Source of the DNA: Pedobacter sp. KBS0701
GTDB lineage: Bacteria; Bacteroidota; Bacteroidia; Sphingobacteriales; Sphingobacteriaceae
NCBI RefSeq assembly: GCF_005938645.2
Contig: NZ_CP042171.1
Coordinates: forward strand, 2,604,001 to 2,668,000
Length of the DNA: 64,000 bases
Direction of reading: 5' to 3'
Shown here: in pieces, positions 1 through 8,682 of the stretch
How the letters are laid out: each line of letters opens with the position of its first letter
Numbering within the stretch: position 1 is the stretch's first letter
The notes under the pieces: model-generated
What the model was told of the DNA's origin: nothing
Databases searched by the model: none
The model's input: the letters and a program-made list of their open reading frames with translations, nothing else
Made by a program: the position numbers and the translations under genes

Positions 1-80
1 ATTTAGTGCTCTTGGCAATAACACATAGGTTCCACCGATAGCCACCCAATGTTAACCCTCTGAAACAGATTTCACAGGAA

Positions 81-722
81 TCATTTGTTTTTTGGTCTCT
101 GCCGGCCCTTTGTCCCATCTGTCCTTTTTTTATCTTTCCTGAATATTTTTTTCACCCATGCCTTTATCTTTGAAGGTTTTTCCGGGCTGATCTTTCCGTT
201 GTTATACCTGGTCACCAGCACACTGTCAGCCGAAACGCGCCTTTCCAGTTTTCCGTTGATCTTCCCTTTCCGGTATTTCCCTTTCTCCAGTAACAGCCCC
301 TGCTGATCATACCGTTCGAAACGTCCGCTGAGCTTTCCATTTGAATAGTTCACCACCGAATCTGGCACCCCCTTTTCATTCCAGCTTTTCCATTCCCCGC
401 TTTTCAGGCCCATATCAAAGTACCCTTGCGTCTTTAACGCTTTATTCTCATAGAACTCCGAGTAAGGTCCATCCAGGAGCTTACCACTGTAGCCACCCTG
501 CGTCCAGTTGATCCGGTTCCCGCTGAACCAGGCATATTTCAGATCCATCTCGATCACCTGAGGGCTTTTATCTGGCGACTGCAAACGGAAAACCGCCTTA
601 TAGCCTTCAAAGTTAAGGGTATGGGTATAGCTGACCGCATCAAAATAATTCTGCATACGCTGCGCCTTGGCCACTAACTTGCACATCGGCAGCAGCAATA
701 AAGTTATATATAAAAATCTCAT
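81..722 (-). CDS. Secreted MORN-repeat (YwqK-like) protein
   Basis: 213 aa with an N-terminal signal peptide (hydrophobic residues 2-19, ending KAQ). The middle (about residues 75-170) has degenerate MORN/YwqK-type repeats of the form G.Y..G...G.W..., for example GYFDMGLKSGEWKSWNEKG and GKYRKGKINGKLE. The C-terminus is strongly basic. It is the last gene of the leftward secretion/pilus operon and its start overlaps the stop of the gene before it by 4 bp, so it is probably co-translated. MORN-type repeats in such envelope proteins are usually of unknown function. A role with the secretion machine is inferred from position only. The 80 bases to its left hold no recognisable gene. Confidence 0.75.
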   Translation of the reverse strand: MRFLYITLLLLPMCKLVAKAQRMQNYFDAVSYTHTLNFEGYKAVFRLQSPDKSPQVIEMDLKYAWFSGNRINWTQGGYSGKLLDGPYSEFYENKALKTQGYFDMGLKSGEWKSWNEKGVPDSVVNYSNGKLSGRFERYDQQGLLLEKGKYRKGKINGKLERRVSADSVLVTRYNNGKISPEKPSKIKAWVKKIFRKDKKRTDGTKGRQRPKNK

Positions 723-1213
723 CTAATAATCGATAAATACCGGCTTGCGCCCTGGTACTCCACTTTGATGGAGTCACCTATACGTTTGATAAATTTCAGT
801 CCTTCCCCACGCTCGCCCTCACCGAGCATCACCTCACGGCCATTGACATTGATAATCGCCACATGCCTGCGCTGCGCACTGTTGTAAAGCTGGCCGCTGT
901 AAACGATCCCCGACCAGTCCGTTTTAGGCTTTAAAGGTACTACGTGGGGTCGGGAAATTAATGCGCTCCTTTCAGGAAGCATTTCCGTCAATGTCTCCGT
1001 ATAAGCTTCCGAAAACGGATCGCTATAGGAAAGATCGAGCTGTACCGTATCGCCTGCATGGTCGACCAGCTTGAAATAAGCCCCCTTAAGGGTTTTGGCT
1101 ACCGGCAGCTCAGGCGTTTCGGATGCCAGTCCGGAAAACACGCGGTAAAAGATCACGCCCCATACCACCGCTACGCAACAGATCAAAAGATAGGTCATTT
1201 TCTTGTCTTTCAT
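719..1213 (-). CDS. Single-TM protein of the pilus/secretion operon
   Basis: 164 aa. Residues 7-26 form one membrane-spanning segment behind a short basic N-terminus, and the rest should be periplasmic. The architecture (short cytoplasmic N-terminus, one TM, then a small beta-rich domain with NVNGREVMLGEGE) resembles GspC/PilP-type proteins that link the inner membrane complex to the secretin, but I cannot assign a family from sequence alone. It lies 6 bp downstream of the lipoprotein gene and overlaps the MORN protein gene by 4 bp. The PilP/GspC analogy is inference from architecture and operon position. Confidence 0.7.
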   Translation of the reverse strand: MKDKKMTYLLICCVAVVWGVIFYRVFSGLASETPELPVAKTLKGAYFKLVDHAGDTVQLDLSYSDPFSEAYTETLTEMLPERSALISRPHVVPLKPKTDWSGIVYSGQLYNSAQRRHVAIINVNGREVMLGEGERGEGLKFIKRIGDSIKVEYQGASRYLSIIR

Positions 1214-1219
1214 CAGCCT

Positions 1220-2158
1220 TTATTGAATGGTAAAAGTCCGCAGTTCGCTGTATGTCCCCACGTTGCCTGCCTTATCAAATGCCCTTACCCTCCAGGCCAC
1301 CACCTCGCCCGGATCCCCCGCATCAAAACTGAATTCGGTTGCGGTCAGGATTTTTGGATAACTGGAATTGTACGGCGTATCCCCATCACTTTTGTATACC
1401 CATAGCTCATACTTATCAGCATCAGATACCTTGTTCCAGACCAGTCTGACAGGCCTTGAAACCAGCTGCCTATTCAGGGGTGTACTCAGCGCAGGACTTT
1501 CTGGCCCGGTGGCGTCATAGGTAAGCGTTCTTATCGTACTCCATTTGGAATTCTGCGTAGCATTTTCTGCCCTTACCCTAAACTGGTAGTTGCCCTCCGC
1601 ACTCAAGGTCTGCAGAAAAACCAGGTTTTCAGTCGTAATGTTCAGGTCCATGTTCTTTTCGTCCAGAAAGTTGTTCCGGTCCACCTGCAAGCGATAGGTT
1701 GTGGCCCCAAAAAGTTTCAGCCATTCATACCGCACCTGGGGCTTTGATACCGAAAGGCCGTTTGAAGGCAGGCTCAGCTGCAGCACCTGGTCACTCAAAG
1801 AAGAAGGATAGATCACCAGCGACCTTACCGCATAGGCGCTTGCGCTACTGCCATTCTCTCCCCTCACACGCCATTCATATCTACCGGGATCAAGGGTGTA
1901 CACAAATTTATCTTTGCTGATCAGCGTATCCAGCAAAACCTTACTCACGCTGTCAAAACGCGGCGAAACCACCTGAAGCCGGTAATAAAGCGCATCAGCC
2001 ATCGGGTTCCACCAGAAAGTCTGCTGATAGCTGTTGGTCTCCAGCCGATTGGCAGGAGCAAGCAGATCGATCTCCCGTAATCCGATCGATGGTTCTATAA
2101 ATTCGCTGCAGCCCGCCAGAAGCGGCAGGAGCAACATTAAAAATCTTTTATTCTTCAT
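1220..2158 (-). CDS. Lipoprotein with fibronectin-III-like repeats
   Basis: 312 aa lipoprotein: the N-terminus has a basic start, a leucine-rich segment and a LLAGC lipobox (Cys16). The remainder holds three FN3-like segments of about 90 residues, each built around W-N-...-A-..-Y-..-L-Q-V and FRVRA / WRVRAFD strands (for example around residues 50-105, 140-205 and 220-305). It lies between the PilO-like gene (77 bp gap) and the single-TM gene (6 bp gap) in the secretion operon, so it may be an outer-membrane or periplasmic accessory such as a pilotin or surface adaptor. That role is inferred; the lipobox and FN3 pattern are seen directly. Confidence 0.75.
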   Translation of the reverse strand: MKNKRFLMLLLPLLAGCSEFIEPSIGLREIDLLAPANRLETNSYQQTFWWNPMADALYYRLQVVSPRFDSVSKVLLDTLISKDKFVYTLDPGRYEWRVRGENGSSASAYAVRSLVIYPSSLSDQVLQLSLPSNGLSVSKPQVRYEWLKLFGATTYRLQVDRNNFLDEKNMDLNITTENLVFLQTLSAEGNYQFRVRAENATQNSKWSTIRTLTYDATGPESPALSTPLNRQLVSRPVRLVWNKVSDADKYELWVYKSDGDTPYNSSYPKILTATEFSFDAGDPGEVVAWRVRAFDKAGNVGTYSELRTFTIQ

Positions 2159-2234
2159 TATTAAGCTTTTATAATTATCCGGCTAAATCCTTATGGCCTG
2201 GTTATGCATCATTTTTAAAATATAATAAGCGGTC

Positions 2235-2780
2235 TCATCTCCTGATCGCAGCCATTTTCAGTTTAAGTACCAGTTTTTCTTTCGCCTCACGGTTCGAGGA
2301 AGCAGTCTCCCGGCCAAGCTTTGCAGCCGCAATCCTGCCAATCCCCTTTGCCTTCGAAAGGGTATCCAGCAACCTTACCAGGTTATTATACCGGCCCGAA
2401 AAAGTAAAACTATCAAAAAGCATAATACTGTCCGCAGTCGCAGTATCTGATAATGCGGTAACCGTTTCGGGAGAAAAACCGATAGCCGTCCCAGTCGTGA
2501 TTGCCATACCCGATACCGATTGCCAGAGCCTGCTTTCCCGGTCTTCCGAGCGTACCTGATAGCCCTTCAGCACAGCCAAATAAAAACCGTGCTCCCGTTC
2601 CAACTGCGCAATCGCCAATGGCGGTTCTGCCCCGCTCTCTCCGACTGCTTTCAGCTGGGCATTGAGCACCGCTGCCGAAATGGCCTTTTTAAAGGAAAGC
2701 AGATAAGCCAGGTAAAGCACCAGCAGCATCAAAAGCCCTAAGGCCAGTTTTTTTGTCTTTAGACTTAATTTCTCTAGCAT
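2235..2780 (-). CDS. PilO/GspM-like inner-membrane assembly protein
   Basis: 181 aa: a short basic N-terminus, one TM at residues 12-31 (LALGLLMLLVLYLAYLLSF), then a helical stretch and a small alpha/beta domain ending in FSGRYNNLVRLLDTLSKAKG..IAAAKLG. This is the architecture of PilO and GspM, which pair with PilN/GspL in the inner-membrane ring of type IV pili and type II secretion systems. The stop is 1 bp before the start of the lipoprotein-side gap, and its own start follows the PilM/N-like gene by 1 bp, so translation is probably coupled. Assignment rests on topology, length and neighbours. Confidence 0.7.
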   Translation of the reverse strand: MLEKLSLKTKKLALGLLMLLVLYLAYLLSFKKAISAAVLNAQLKAVGESGAEPPLAIAQLEREHGFYLAVLKGYQVRSEDRESRLWQSVSGMAITTGTAIGFSPETVTALSDTATADSIMLFDSFTFSGRYNNLVRLLDTLSKAKGIGRIAAAKLGRETASSNREAKEKLVLKLKMAAIRR

Positions 2781-2781
2781 A

Positions 2782-3969
2782 TCAATATCCGATCAAAAGA
2801 TTAAAGGAATAACTCTCAGAACCCATATCCTGCTGATAGCGCAACAGCCTGACACTGCGCACCCATTTTTTTTCCTTTAGCATAAATATCCAGTTATTTA
2901 CCGCGCTCAGGTTGGCGGTCTCTCCCGATATCTTTATCGTATTTCCCGCCTGTTCCACATAACCCGTTTTCTTTTCCTCCCCGAACTGCACCTGCGTCAG
3001 GTTCAGCAGCCTGGGCCTGGAGCTTCCGATCTCGTTCAGCAGAAAGGCATAACTGTATCCACCGTTCCATCCCATTTTCTTCAGCTGGGCCTTCTGCAGC
3101 GCAATCTCTTTTTTCAGTACATCCCCCTGATCTGCTGTAGCCGTCAAATGGCCCGCCTTTTCATTCAAGACTGCATTCTCCGCATTATAATGACTGAGCG
3201 TAAAAAAGCTAATGAGCAGCAGGCCTAAAAGCACGAAAATAAATACCGAAGCCATTTTCTTAAGGCCGGAATCTTCCAAAAAGGCACCAAAAGCAAGATC
3301 AACCTCCTTATTGTCGGCTTTGACCCTTTCAACCCGGTCATGCAGAAAAAGCTGGAATGCCAGCGCATAGGGCAATACGGACTGGGAAGCCACTTGGTTC
3401 CCGCCCAGCGCCACCTTACTTTTCCCTGGCCGCGACTCTGTATTACCATACCCCGAAAAGCTTCCATCCCCTGCCACCGAAAAAACATGTCCATCTACTG
3501 AAAACCCAGCATTCGTTTCCCCCAGCAGGTTCCATATCCCGACAATGGGCAGCCCACCAAGACTCAAGGTATAAATCTTAAGTCCTGCCGACCTGAGTTT
3601 ACCCGACAGGTCATCAGCCAGCGATTTCCGGACAATACTGATCCAGGCCTGCTTTTCCTGCACAAATTCCTGCACATAAAACTCTTTTTTTTCCACCGAG
3701 GGAAACGCTTCCCTAAAAAGACCAGACTGTCCATCCCCCTTACGCTCAACCTGTTTATGCAGTATCCCCTTTCCGCTCAGCGCCAATGCCACCGGATATT
3801 TCCGGGGAAGGGATTCCAGTACTTTTACCAAAGATCCTTCAAGCTCTTTATGTTCCAGGATCTCCATGGCATTTCCCTTCCTGTACACCACAGCATAGCT
3901 GCAGCGATACTGCCCCTCCTGGAGCAGTACGATCTCAATGCCGAGCAGATGGTCAAAACGCACGAACAT
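2782..3969 (-). CDS. PilM/PilN-like (GspL-type) protein
   Basis: 395 aa. The first ~230 residues look like a cytoplasmic actin-like PilM/GspL domain. They are followed by a TM segment near residues 240-260 (SVFIFVLLGLLLISFFTL), a coiled-coil stretch (residues ~262-295) and a periplasmic ferredoxin-like domain ending in ISGETANLSAVNNWIFMLKE, a pattern typical of PilN. It therefore resembles a PilM-PilN fusion or GspL. It sits 2 bp downstream of the secretin gene and 1 bp upstream of the PilO-like gene, the usual N-O order reversed relative to the secretin. It should anchor the ATPase to the inner-membrane ring. The family call is by architecture. Confidence 0.75.
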   Translation of the reverse strand: MFVRFDHLLGIEIVLLQEGQYRCSYAVVYRKGNAMEILEHKELEGSLVKVLESLPRKYPVALALSGKGILHKQVERKGDGQSGLFREAFPSVEKKEFYVQEFVQEKQAWISIVRKSLADDLSGKLRSAGLKIYTLSLGGLPIVGIWNLLGETNAGFSVDGHVFSVAGDGSFSGYGNTESRPGKSKVALGGNQVASQSVLPYALAFQLFLHDRVERVKADNKEVDLAFGAFLEDSGLKKMASVFIFVLLGLLLISFFTLSHYNAENAVLNEKAGHLTATADQGDVLKKEIALQKAQLKKMGWNGGYSYAFLLNEIGSSRPRLLNLTQVQFGEEKKTGYVEQAGNTIKISGETANLSAVNNWIFMLKEKKWVRSVRLLRYQQDMGSESYSFNLLIGY

Positions 3970-3971
3970 GA

Positions 3972-5930
3972 TCAGTACAGGATTGTAGGTTTGATAAAGA
4001 CCAGGGTCACCACTTTGTTATTGGATTTCTCCCTGCTGCTAAAGAGCCATTTCAGTACCGGGATACGCGAAAGTATAGGGATACCTGATCCGCTTTCATT
4101 GCTTTCTGTCCTTTCCAGGCCGCCCAGCACGATCATATCTTCATTCCTCGCCCTGATCATCGAAGTAAACTTGCTCGTTGATTTGGGCGGCGGCGCATTC
4201 AGCGGCGGATTGCCGATAAAGTCCGAAATATTTACTTTTATATTCAGCGTCACCTGATCATCGCCCGACACTACCGGTCTGATATCGATTTCCAGGTTAG
4301 CATTCACCTCTGTAAACTGTTCGGTCACCACCGTCTGCGCATTGAGGGAGGGGATCACATTCTGCGTCCTTTGGCTATAATATCGCGAACTTCCGATACT
4401 CAGGCTTGCCGAATGGCCGTTGAGCGTAGAGAGTTTCGGCACCGAGCGGATGTCCACATTACTGTTGTTCTCCAATGCACTGAGCTTGACATAAAAATTC
4501 GGGGTCACACGGCCCAGGTTCACCGAGCCGTTCTTCCCCAGTTTCGAGAGAAAATTATTGATCGAATTTGCCCCAAAGGTATAATCGATTCCCGGCAGTA
4601 TCGTGCCGCCGGTCCTTACACTGTCTGATACTCCTGCAGAAATCCCCGTTTTAACTGTTTTGCCTTTGCGCACATCCACCAAGGTTACCTCGATCAGCAC
4701 CATCGGCACTACGCGGTCAATCTGTTTAATATAGTTCTCGATCTCATTCACCTGAGGCGAAGATCCTGAAAGCAGGAGCGTATTCTGCTCCCTGAACTCC
4801 TTGATCTCCACCCCTTTTTTCCATTCTGCCGGGATCATCATCTGGATGGTGTCCAGTGAGCGGTGTTGCAACTGCACAATCCGGTTGGCCCTAAGCCCTT
4901 CAAGTTTCCGGTCCCCGATCAGGTAAACCCCACCGTCCTTTTTATAGGTATATTCGGTACCCTGCAAAAGCGCGGTCAGGAAAGAATCGTAACCGATACC
5001 GCTAAGCCTGGTGGTCACCGTACCCTTGATATCAGAATAGATAAAATAATTAGCACCCGCCTCGGCAGAAGCCGACTTAATCAGGTCCAGGATCGGCGTA
5101 TTTAGCGCGTCTACGCTTACTGTGCGGTTGCCCTGTGCATCTTTTCTGGCACTGAGGTTGAAATTTCCTTGCGTCTGCCCGCCTCCCTGTCCGGAAGGCC
5201 TGTTTATTTTTTTTACCGCTGTAGCATTATCCCCGTTCACATAAAGCTCTTCCCCCTCGCCCAAAGGCTGAAAGATAAATACCCCGTCATTGGTGCGGTT
5301 CATCTTGAGGGAATTGGCATAGGCCAGTTTTTCCAGTGCCACCTCAAAGGGCGCCGCCGCAATAAAACCACTTACCCTTATGTCCATCAGGCTGACCGGC
5401 ACTATCACATTTTTCTGAGAAAGCTGGCTGATCTTTTTGGCCACCTGGCCCAAGGTATCATTATTGAGTTCAAAGCCCAGGTATTCGTTCGATGAATTGT
5501 AGTTCACCCGGATATCCCTGGGCACCACCGCCCTCCTTGCCACCGCAGCCTTGGTCACCGACATGATCGAACCGATCAGGTTGATGTCAAGGTCATATTC
5601 CTTCACCATAAACAATAGCACGTTCAGTGCCGTTTCGTTCCTGAAATTGGTATAGACCTTAAAGGTCAGCCCGGGATCGATATTGATGTTCAGGTTGTTC
5701 GACTGCGCCAGTGCCCTTAAAAACTCCTGCGCCGAAGCCCCTGAAATCGAGATCTGAACGGTCTGGTTAAGCCCAGGCACCGTTACTGCAAGGTTCTTCA
5801 GCCTTTCTTCCACTGCTTTGAGCCGCTGCGACTGTTCGGTACCCTGCTGTGCCAGTCCTTTAAGAGAAATGAAGGTTAGCAGCAATATCAGTAAACAACC
5901 TGCCTTAAGAAATATAGTTGTGTTTTTCAT
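3972..5930 (-). CDS. Secretin (GspD/PilQ family)
   Basis: 652 aa outer-membrane secretin. An N-terminal signal peptide (to about residue 28, LKGLAQ) is followed by an STN/N0-like domain (ISISGASAQEFLRALAQ) and N1-type domains. The C-terminal secretin domain has recognisable blocks: EVTLVDVRKGKTVKTGI, PNFYVKLSALENNSNV, SVPKLSTLNG and the terminal MIVLGGLERTE...GIPILSRIPVLKWLF...LVFIKPTIL. The family forms the gated outer-membrane channel for pilus fibres or secreted proteins. It starts 21 bp after the ATPase gene, and its stop is 2 bp from the PilM/N-like gene. Length is normal for a secretin. Confidence 0.95.
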   Translation of the reverse strand: MKNTTIFLKAGCLLILLLTFISLKGLAQQGTEQSQRLKAVEERLKNLAVTVPGLNQTVQISISGASAQEFLRALAQSNNLNINIDPGLTFKVYTNFRNETALNVLLFMVKEYDLDINLIGSIMSVTKAAVARRAVVPRDIRVNYNSSNEYLGFELNNDTLGQVAKKISQLSQKNVIVPVSLMDIRVSGFIAAAPFEVALEKLAYANSLKMNRTNDGVFIFQPLGEGEELYVNGDNATAVKKINRPSGQGGGQTQGNFNLSARKDAQGNRTVSVDALNTPILDLIKSASAEAGANYFIYSDIKGTVTTRLSGIGYDSFLTALLQGTEYTYKKDGGVYLIGDRKLEGLRANRIVQLQHRSLDTIQMMIPAEWKKGVEIKEFREQNTLLLSGSSPQVNEIENYIKQIDRVVPMVLIEVTLVDVRKGKTVKTGISAGVSDSVRTGGTILPGIDYTFGANSINNFLSKLGKNGSVNLGRVTPNFYVKLSALENNSNVDIRSVPKLSTLNGHSASLSIGSSRYYSQRTQNVIPSLNAQTVVTEQFTEVNANLEIDIRPVVSGDDQVTLNIKVNISDFIGNPPLNAPPPKSTSKFTSMIRARNEDMIVLGGLERTESNESGSGIPILSRIPVLKWLFSSREKSNNKVVTLVFIKPTILY

Positions 5931-5951
5931 TTATCTGAGCGTAAAAAATAT

Positions 5952-7376
5952 TTAGATGGCTAATAATAAAGGGTAAATTTCTTCTAAGCTGGTGAGGCCA
6001 CTGGCAAAGAGCGAAAAGGCATTGCCGGACAGGGTATTAATCCCTTTTTCAGCCAGCAGCCCATTAATGGACATGTTCCCGTTCCTGATCTGTTGGGAAA
6101 GGTCTGCATCAATCGGCACCACCTCATAAACCGCCTTCCTGCCACTATAACCTGTATAATAACATTTTGAACAGCCCGCCGCAACGAAATGGCGCTCTAC
6201 TACCGCAGGCGGCCTGAACTGCCTTGGGTAAAGCCCGGCATCCATCACCTCCTCTTTTTTGCAGACCGGGCACAACAGCCGCACCAATCGCTGCGCCACG
6301 GTGGTATTGAGCGTATTGGCCACCAGAAAACCTGGTATGCCCATATCCATTAGACGGGCCACCGTACCCCATGCCGAATTGGTATGGATCGTCGACAAAA
6401 CCAGGTGGCCGGTCAAAGCCGCACGGATGGCCATATTGGCCGTTTCGGGGTCACGGATCTCCCCGACCATGATCACATCCGGATCCTGCCTTAAAAAAGT
6501 CCGCAGCGTAGCGGCAAAACCCAGCCCGATATTTTCACGTAGCTGCACCTGGTTCACCCCTTCCAAGGTATATTCTATAGGATCCTCGATCGTAAGGATA
6601 TTGCGTGTACTTTTATTGAGCAGTTTGAGCGTGGCATATAAAGTAGTCGTCTTTCCTGATCCAGTCGGACCACTGATCAGGATAATTCCGTTCGGGCGCT
6701 GTACCCCTTCCAGGTAATGCCGCATATCCTGGTCGGATAATCCCAAAGTATTCAGGTCGATGTCCGTACTGCTATTGTTTAGTAACCTCAGTACCACCTT
6801 TTCTCCGTAAAGGGTAGGCAGCACCGATACCCGGATATCAAAAGCACTCTGCCTGGCCGAACTGTACTGTATCCTGCCATCCTGTGGCAGTCGTTTTTCG
6901 GCAATATCCAGGTTGGCCATGATCTTGATCTTGTTGATCAGTGCGGGATAATCCTTTTTTTCGATCTGGTAACGCTCGATCATCATTCCGTCGATCCGCA
7001 CCCGTACCCGGGAGCGTTTTTCAAAAGTCTCAATGTGGATATCACTGCTCTTGAGCCTTCTCGCCTCCTCGATCAGTACACCCAGGAAATCATCCCCCGC
7101 TGAGATCACTGAAAGCTCCTTTTTTTCAGCCCCGGCTGAAACATCACCAAGGTAATGTTTGGACAGCAACCTGCTCAGTTCAGCATTTTCAAGCACCGAG
7201 AGGCTCACCACGCAGCCCAGAACAACTTCGAGTTCGTCCCTAAGGGAACCTTCATTGCCACTACCGTCCCAGTAAAGTTCGATTCCGCCCATTGGGCCAT
7301 TTTCCTTTGGAAAGACCCTGTACTGCATGGCCGTTTCCTTGGATACCAACGCCAATATCTCCGGTCTAATTTCCAT
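5952..7376 (-). CDS. GspE/PilB-family assembly ATPase
   Basis: 474 aa hexameric ATPase that powers pseudopilus/pilus extension. The sequence has the N2 domain with SSDIHIETFEKRSRVRVRID (about 110-129), a Walker A GPTGSGKTTT (236-245), the Asp box LTIEDPIEY (261-269), a Walker B VIMVGEIRD (301-309) and a His box LSTIHTNSA (327-335). A four-cysteine zinc module (CPVC 369-372 and CSKC 402-405) is characteristic of the extension ATPases GspE/PilB and not of PilT. The N-terminal MshEN-like domain is short. Its start overlaps the stop of the prepilin peptidase gene by 11 bp. Confidence 0.95.
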   Translation of the reverse strand: MEIRPEILALVSKETAMQYRVFPKENGPMGGIELYWDGSGNEGSLRDELEVVLGCVVSLSVLENAELSRLLSKHYLGDVSAGAEKKELSVISAGDDFLGVLIEEARRLKSSDIHIETFEKRSRVRVRIDGMMIERYQIEKKDYPALINKIKIMANLDIAEKRLPQDGRIQYSSARQSAFDIRVSVLPTLYGEKVVLRLLNNSSTDIDLNTLGLSDQDMRHYLEGVQRPNGIILISGPTGSGKTTTLYATLKLLNKSTRNILTIEDPIEYTLEGVNQVQLRENIGLGFAATLRTFLRQDPDVIMVGEIRDPETANMAIRAALTGHLVLSTIHTNSAWGTVARLMDMGIPGFLVANTLNTTVAQRLVRLLCPVCKKEEVMDAGLYPRQFRPPAVVERHFVAAGCSKCYYTGYSGRKAVYEVVPIDADLSQQIRNGNMSINGLLAEKGINTLSGNAFSLFASGLTSLEEIYPLLLAI

Positions 7377-7893
7377 AGGGCAAAAGATTAAAAAATACCG
7401 AGTCCGAATGGATGTTAACGCTTTTTATAAAAAAACTGACAGTCATGATCAGGATCAAGAGCAGTGCCTGATAACCCGCAAGCGGAATCTTTCCCTTTTC
7501 TGCACGGCTACGCCCACTAAAGAGCAACGTCAGCACGATCACGATCATCAGGCTCAACAAGTAAAAAGCAATATAATTCAAACAAGAAAAGTAAAATGCT
7601 ATACACAAGAGAAAAAGAAGATCCCCAAGCCCAAAGTAACCTTTAAAAATATTAGTGAGCCTCCGCTTCCTAAGCGAAACATAACCGGTCAGCAAGCACA
7701 TCTGTACAATAAGAAAAATGATATTACTTCCAGCCGTAGCTGCCAGGCGGGCAAAAGAGAATCGTAGCCAAACATCCAGCACAAAAAGCGAGAAAAGCAG
7801 CGGAAAAAGCCACCAGTAAATGCCCCTGAACCTAAAATCCTGATACATCATTCCAATCAGTACCATCATAATCCCGCCCTGCAAGAACAACAT
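7366..7893 (-). CDS. Short prepilin peptidase (A24 family)
   Basis: 175 aa integral membrane protein with about six hydrophobic segments. The two catalytic aspartate motifs of A24 prepilin peptidases are visible: Asp in MMYQDFRFRGIYWW (about residue 19) and Asp in FGLGDLLFLLCI (GxGD type, about residue 92). The N-terminal cysteine-containing methylase domain of the full-length GspO/PilD enzymes is absent, so the gene corresponds to a peptidase-only form. It overlaps the pseudopilin gene by 1 bp and the ATPase gene by 11 bp, which places the processing enzyme next to its presumed substrate. Confidence 0.85.
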   Translation of the reverse strand: MLFLQGGIMMVLIGMMYQDFRFRGIYWWLFPLLFSLFVLDVWLRFSFARLAATAGSNIIFLIVQMCLLTGYVSLRKRRLTNIFKGYFGLGDLLFLLCIAFYFSCLNYIAFYLLSLMIVIVLTLLFSGRSRAEKGKIPLAGYQALLLILIMTVSFFIKSVNIHSDSVFFNLLPYGN

Positions 7894-8327
7894 CAGTCCG
7901 CCACAATTTCCTTTAAATTCTTGTCCTGATCAATCTGCCAGACATTGAAAGTCCCGTCACCATCAAAATCAGCCACCGCAGTGGCCTTTGCCGTAAAAGT
8001 ATTGTTTGATGCCGCAGTCACCTCAACCTTATAGTTAGCCTTCCCGTCCTTTGCATCCGAGGTCAGTTTCTCCTGGATAAAACCGATCTCCACCAGATCT
8101 GCCGAGTATTTGGAGTGCTCATAGAAATAGCTCTGCTCAAGCTTAGCCACATGTTCCAACTGCAGCTTCGCTTCAGTCGTTTTGGCTTTGGTAATCAACG
8201 GCATCAGGTTGGGCAGTGCCAGTAGGATCAGGATCCCGATGATCGCAAGCACGATCAGGATCTCAGTCAACGTATAGGCATCAAGTTTTTTGGTAGTCTG
8301 TATTCTCATTTGAAAAAGCGTTAACAT
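7893..8327 (-). CDS. Type IV pilin-like pseudopilin (GspG type)
   Basis: 144 aa (138 if translation starts at the second ATG at 8309). A short basic leader ends KKLDA, followed by YTLTEILIVLAIIGILILL. This is the class III prepilin signal with the conserved Glu at +5 if cleavage occurs after Ala. The usual Gly at -1 is Ala here. The C-terminus has a calcium-site-like DFDGDG stretch as in GspG major pseudopilins. It is the promoter-proximal gene of the nine-gene leftward operon. It would form the fibre pushed by the ATPase through the secretin. Confidence 0.9.
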   Translation of the reverse strand: MLTLFQMRIQTTKKLDAYTLTEILIVLAIIGILILLALPNLMPLITKAKTTEAKLQLEHVAKLEQSYFYEHSKYSADLVEIGFIQEKLTSDAKDGKANYKVEVTAASNNTFTAKATAVADFDGDGTFNVWQIDQDKNLKEIVAD

Positions 8328-8448
8328 GGGTCATATCACAGAAGATAATCTCTGGTCTAAAGTGCATATAATTTCAGAAAAATTCTAATATTTTTTTAGA
8401 CATTTCATTGATGTACCACCTTTACGAAAAACAGAAATAACAAAGCCC

Positions 8449-8682
8449 TGTCATAGTTCAGGACCTCACTAATGTAGATACCATTACTGATCCCACTGAT
8501 CAGCCTGTTCAGTTTATCATAACTGTAGCTGAACACATTGGGCGATGTGGATGGGGAAGCATTAAGCGACCAGAGCTGCCTACTAATATTACCGTTGTAT
8601 TGCCCACCGCCGTTCTCCTGGTAATCAAGCTGGATGCTGAACTCGCCACCAGTACTGCTCTTCAGCCAGCCACGCTCGTTTG
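8449..8682 (-). pseudogene. RHS/YD-repeat fragment
   Basis: Reading leftward, this stretch encodes an RHS-type segment without start or natural end. It contains ERGWLKSSTGGEFSIQLDYQ, then NGGGQYNGNISRQLW and FSYSYDKLNRLISGIS, and stops matching right after ISEVLNYD. These blocks are the usual mid-region of Bacteroidetes RHS proteins. The left junction falls exactly where an 18-base piece shared with the neighbouring spacer repeat begins (8431-8448), and the right junction falls at GCAGAACG, the first bases of spacer copy 1. It is a recombined remnant of an RHS gene. Confidence 0.8.

Noticed and set aside
81-8327. Interpretation as a Type IX secretion locus
   Set aside because: Secretin, GspE ATPase and pilin-like genes are T4P/T2S components; no Por/Gld genes are present.
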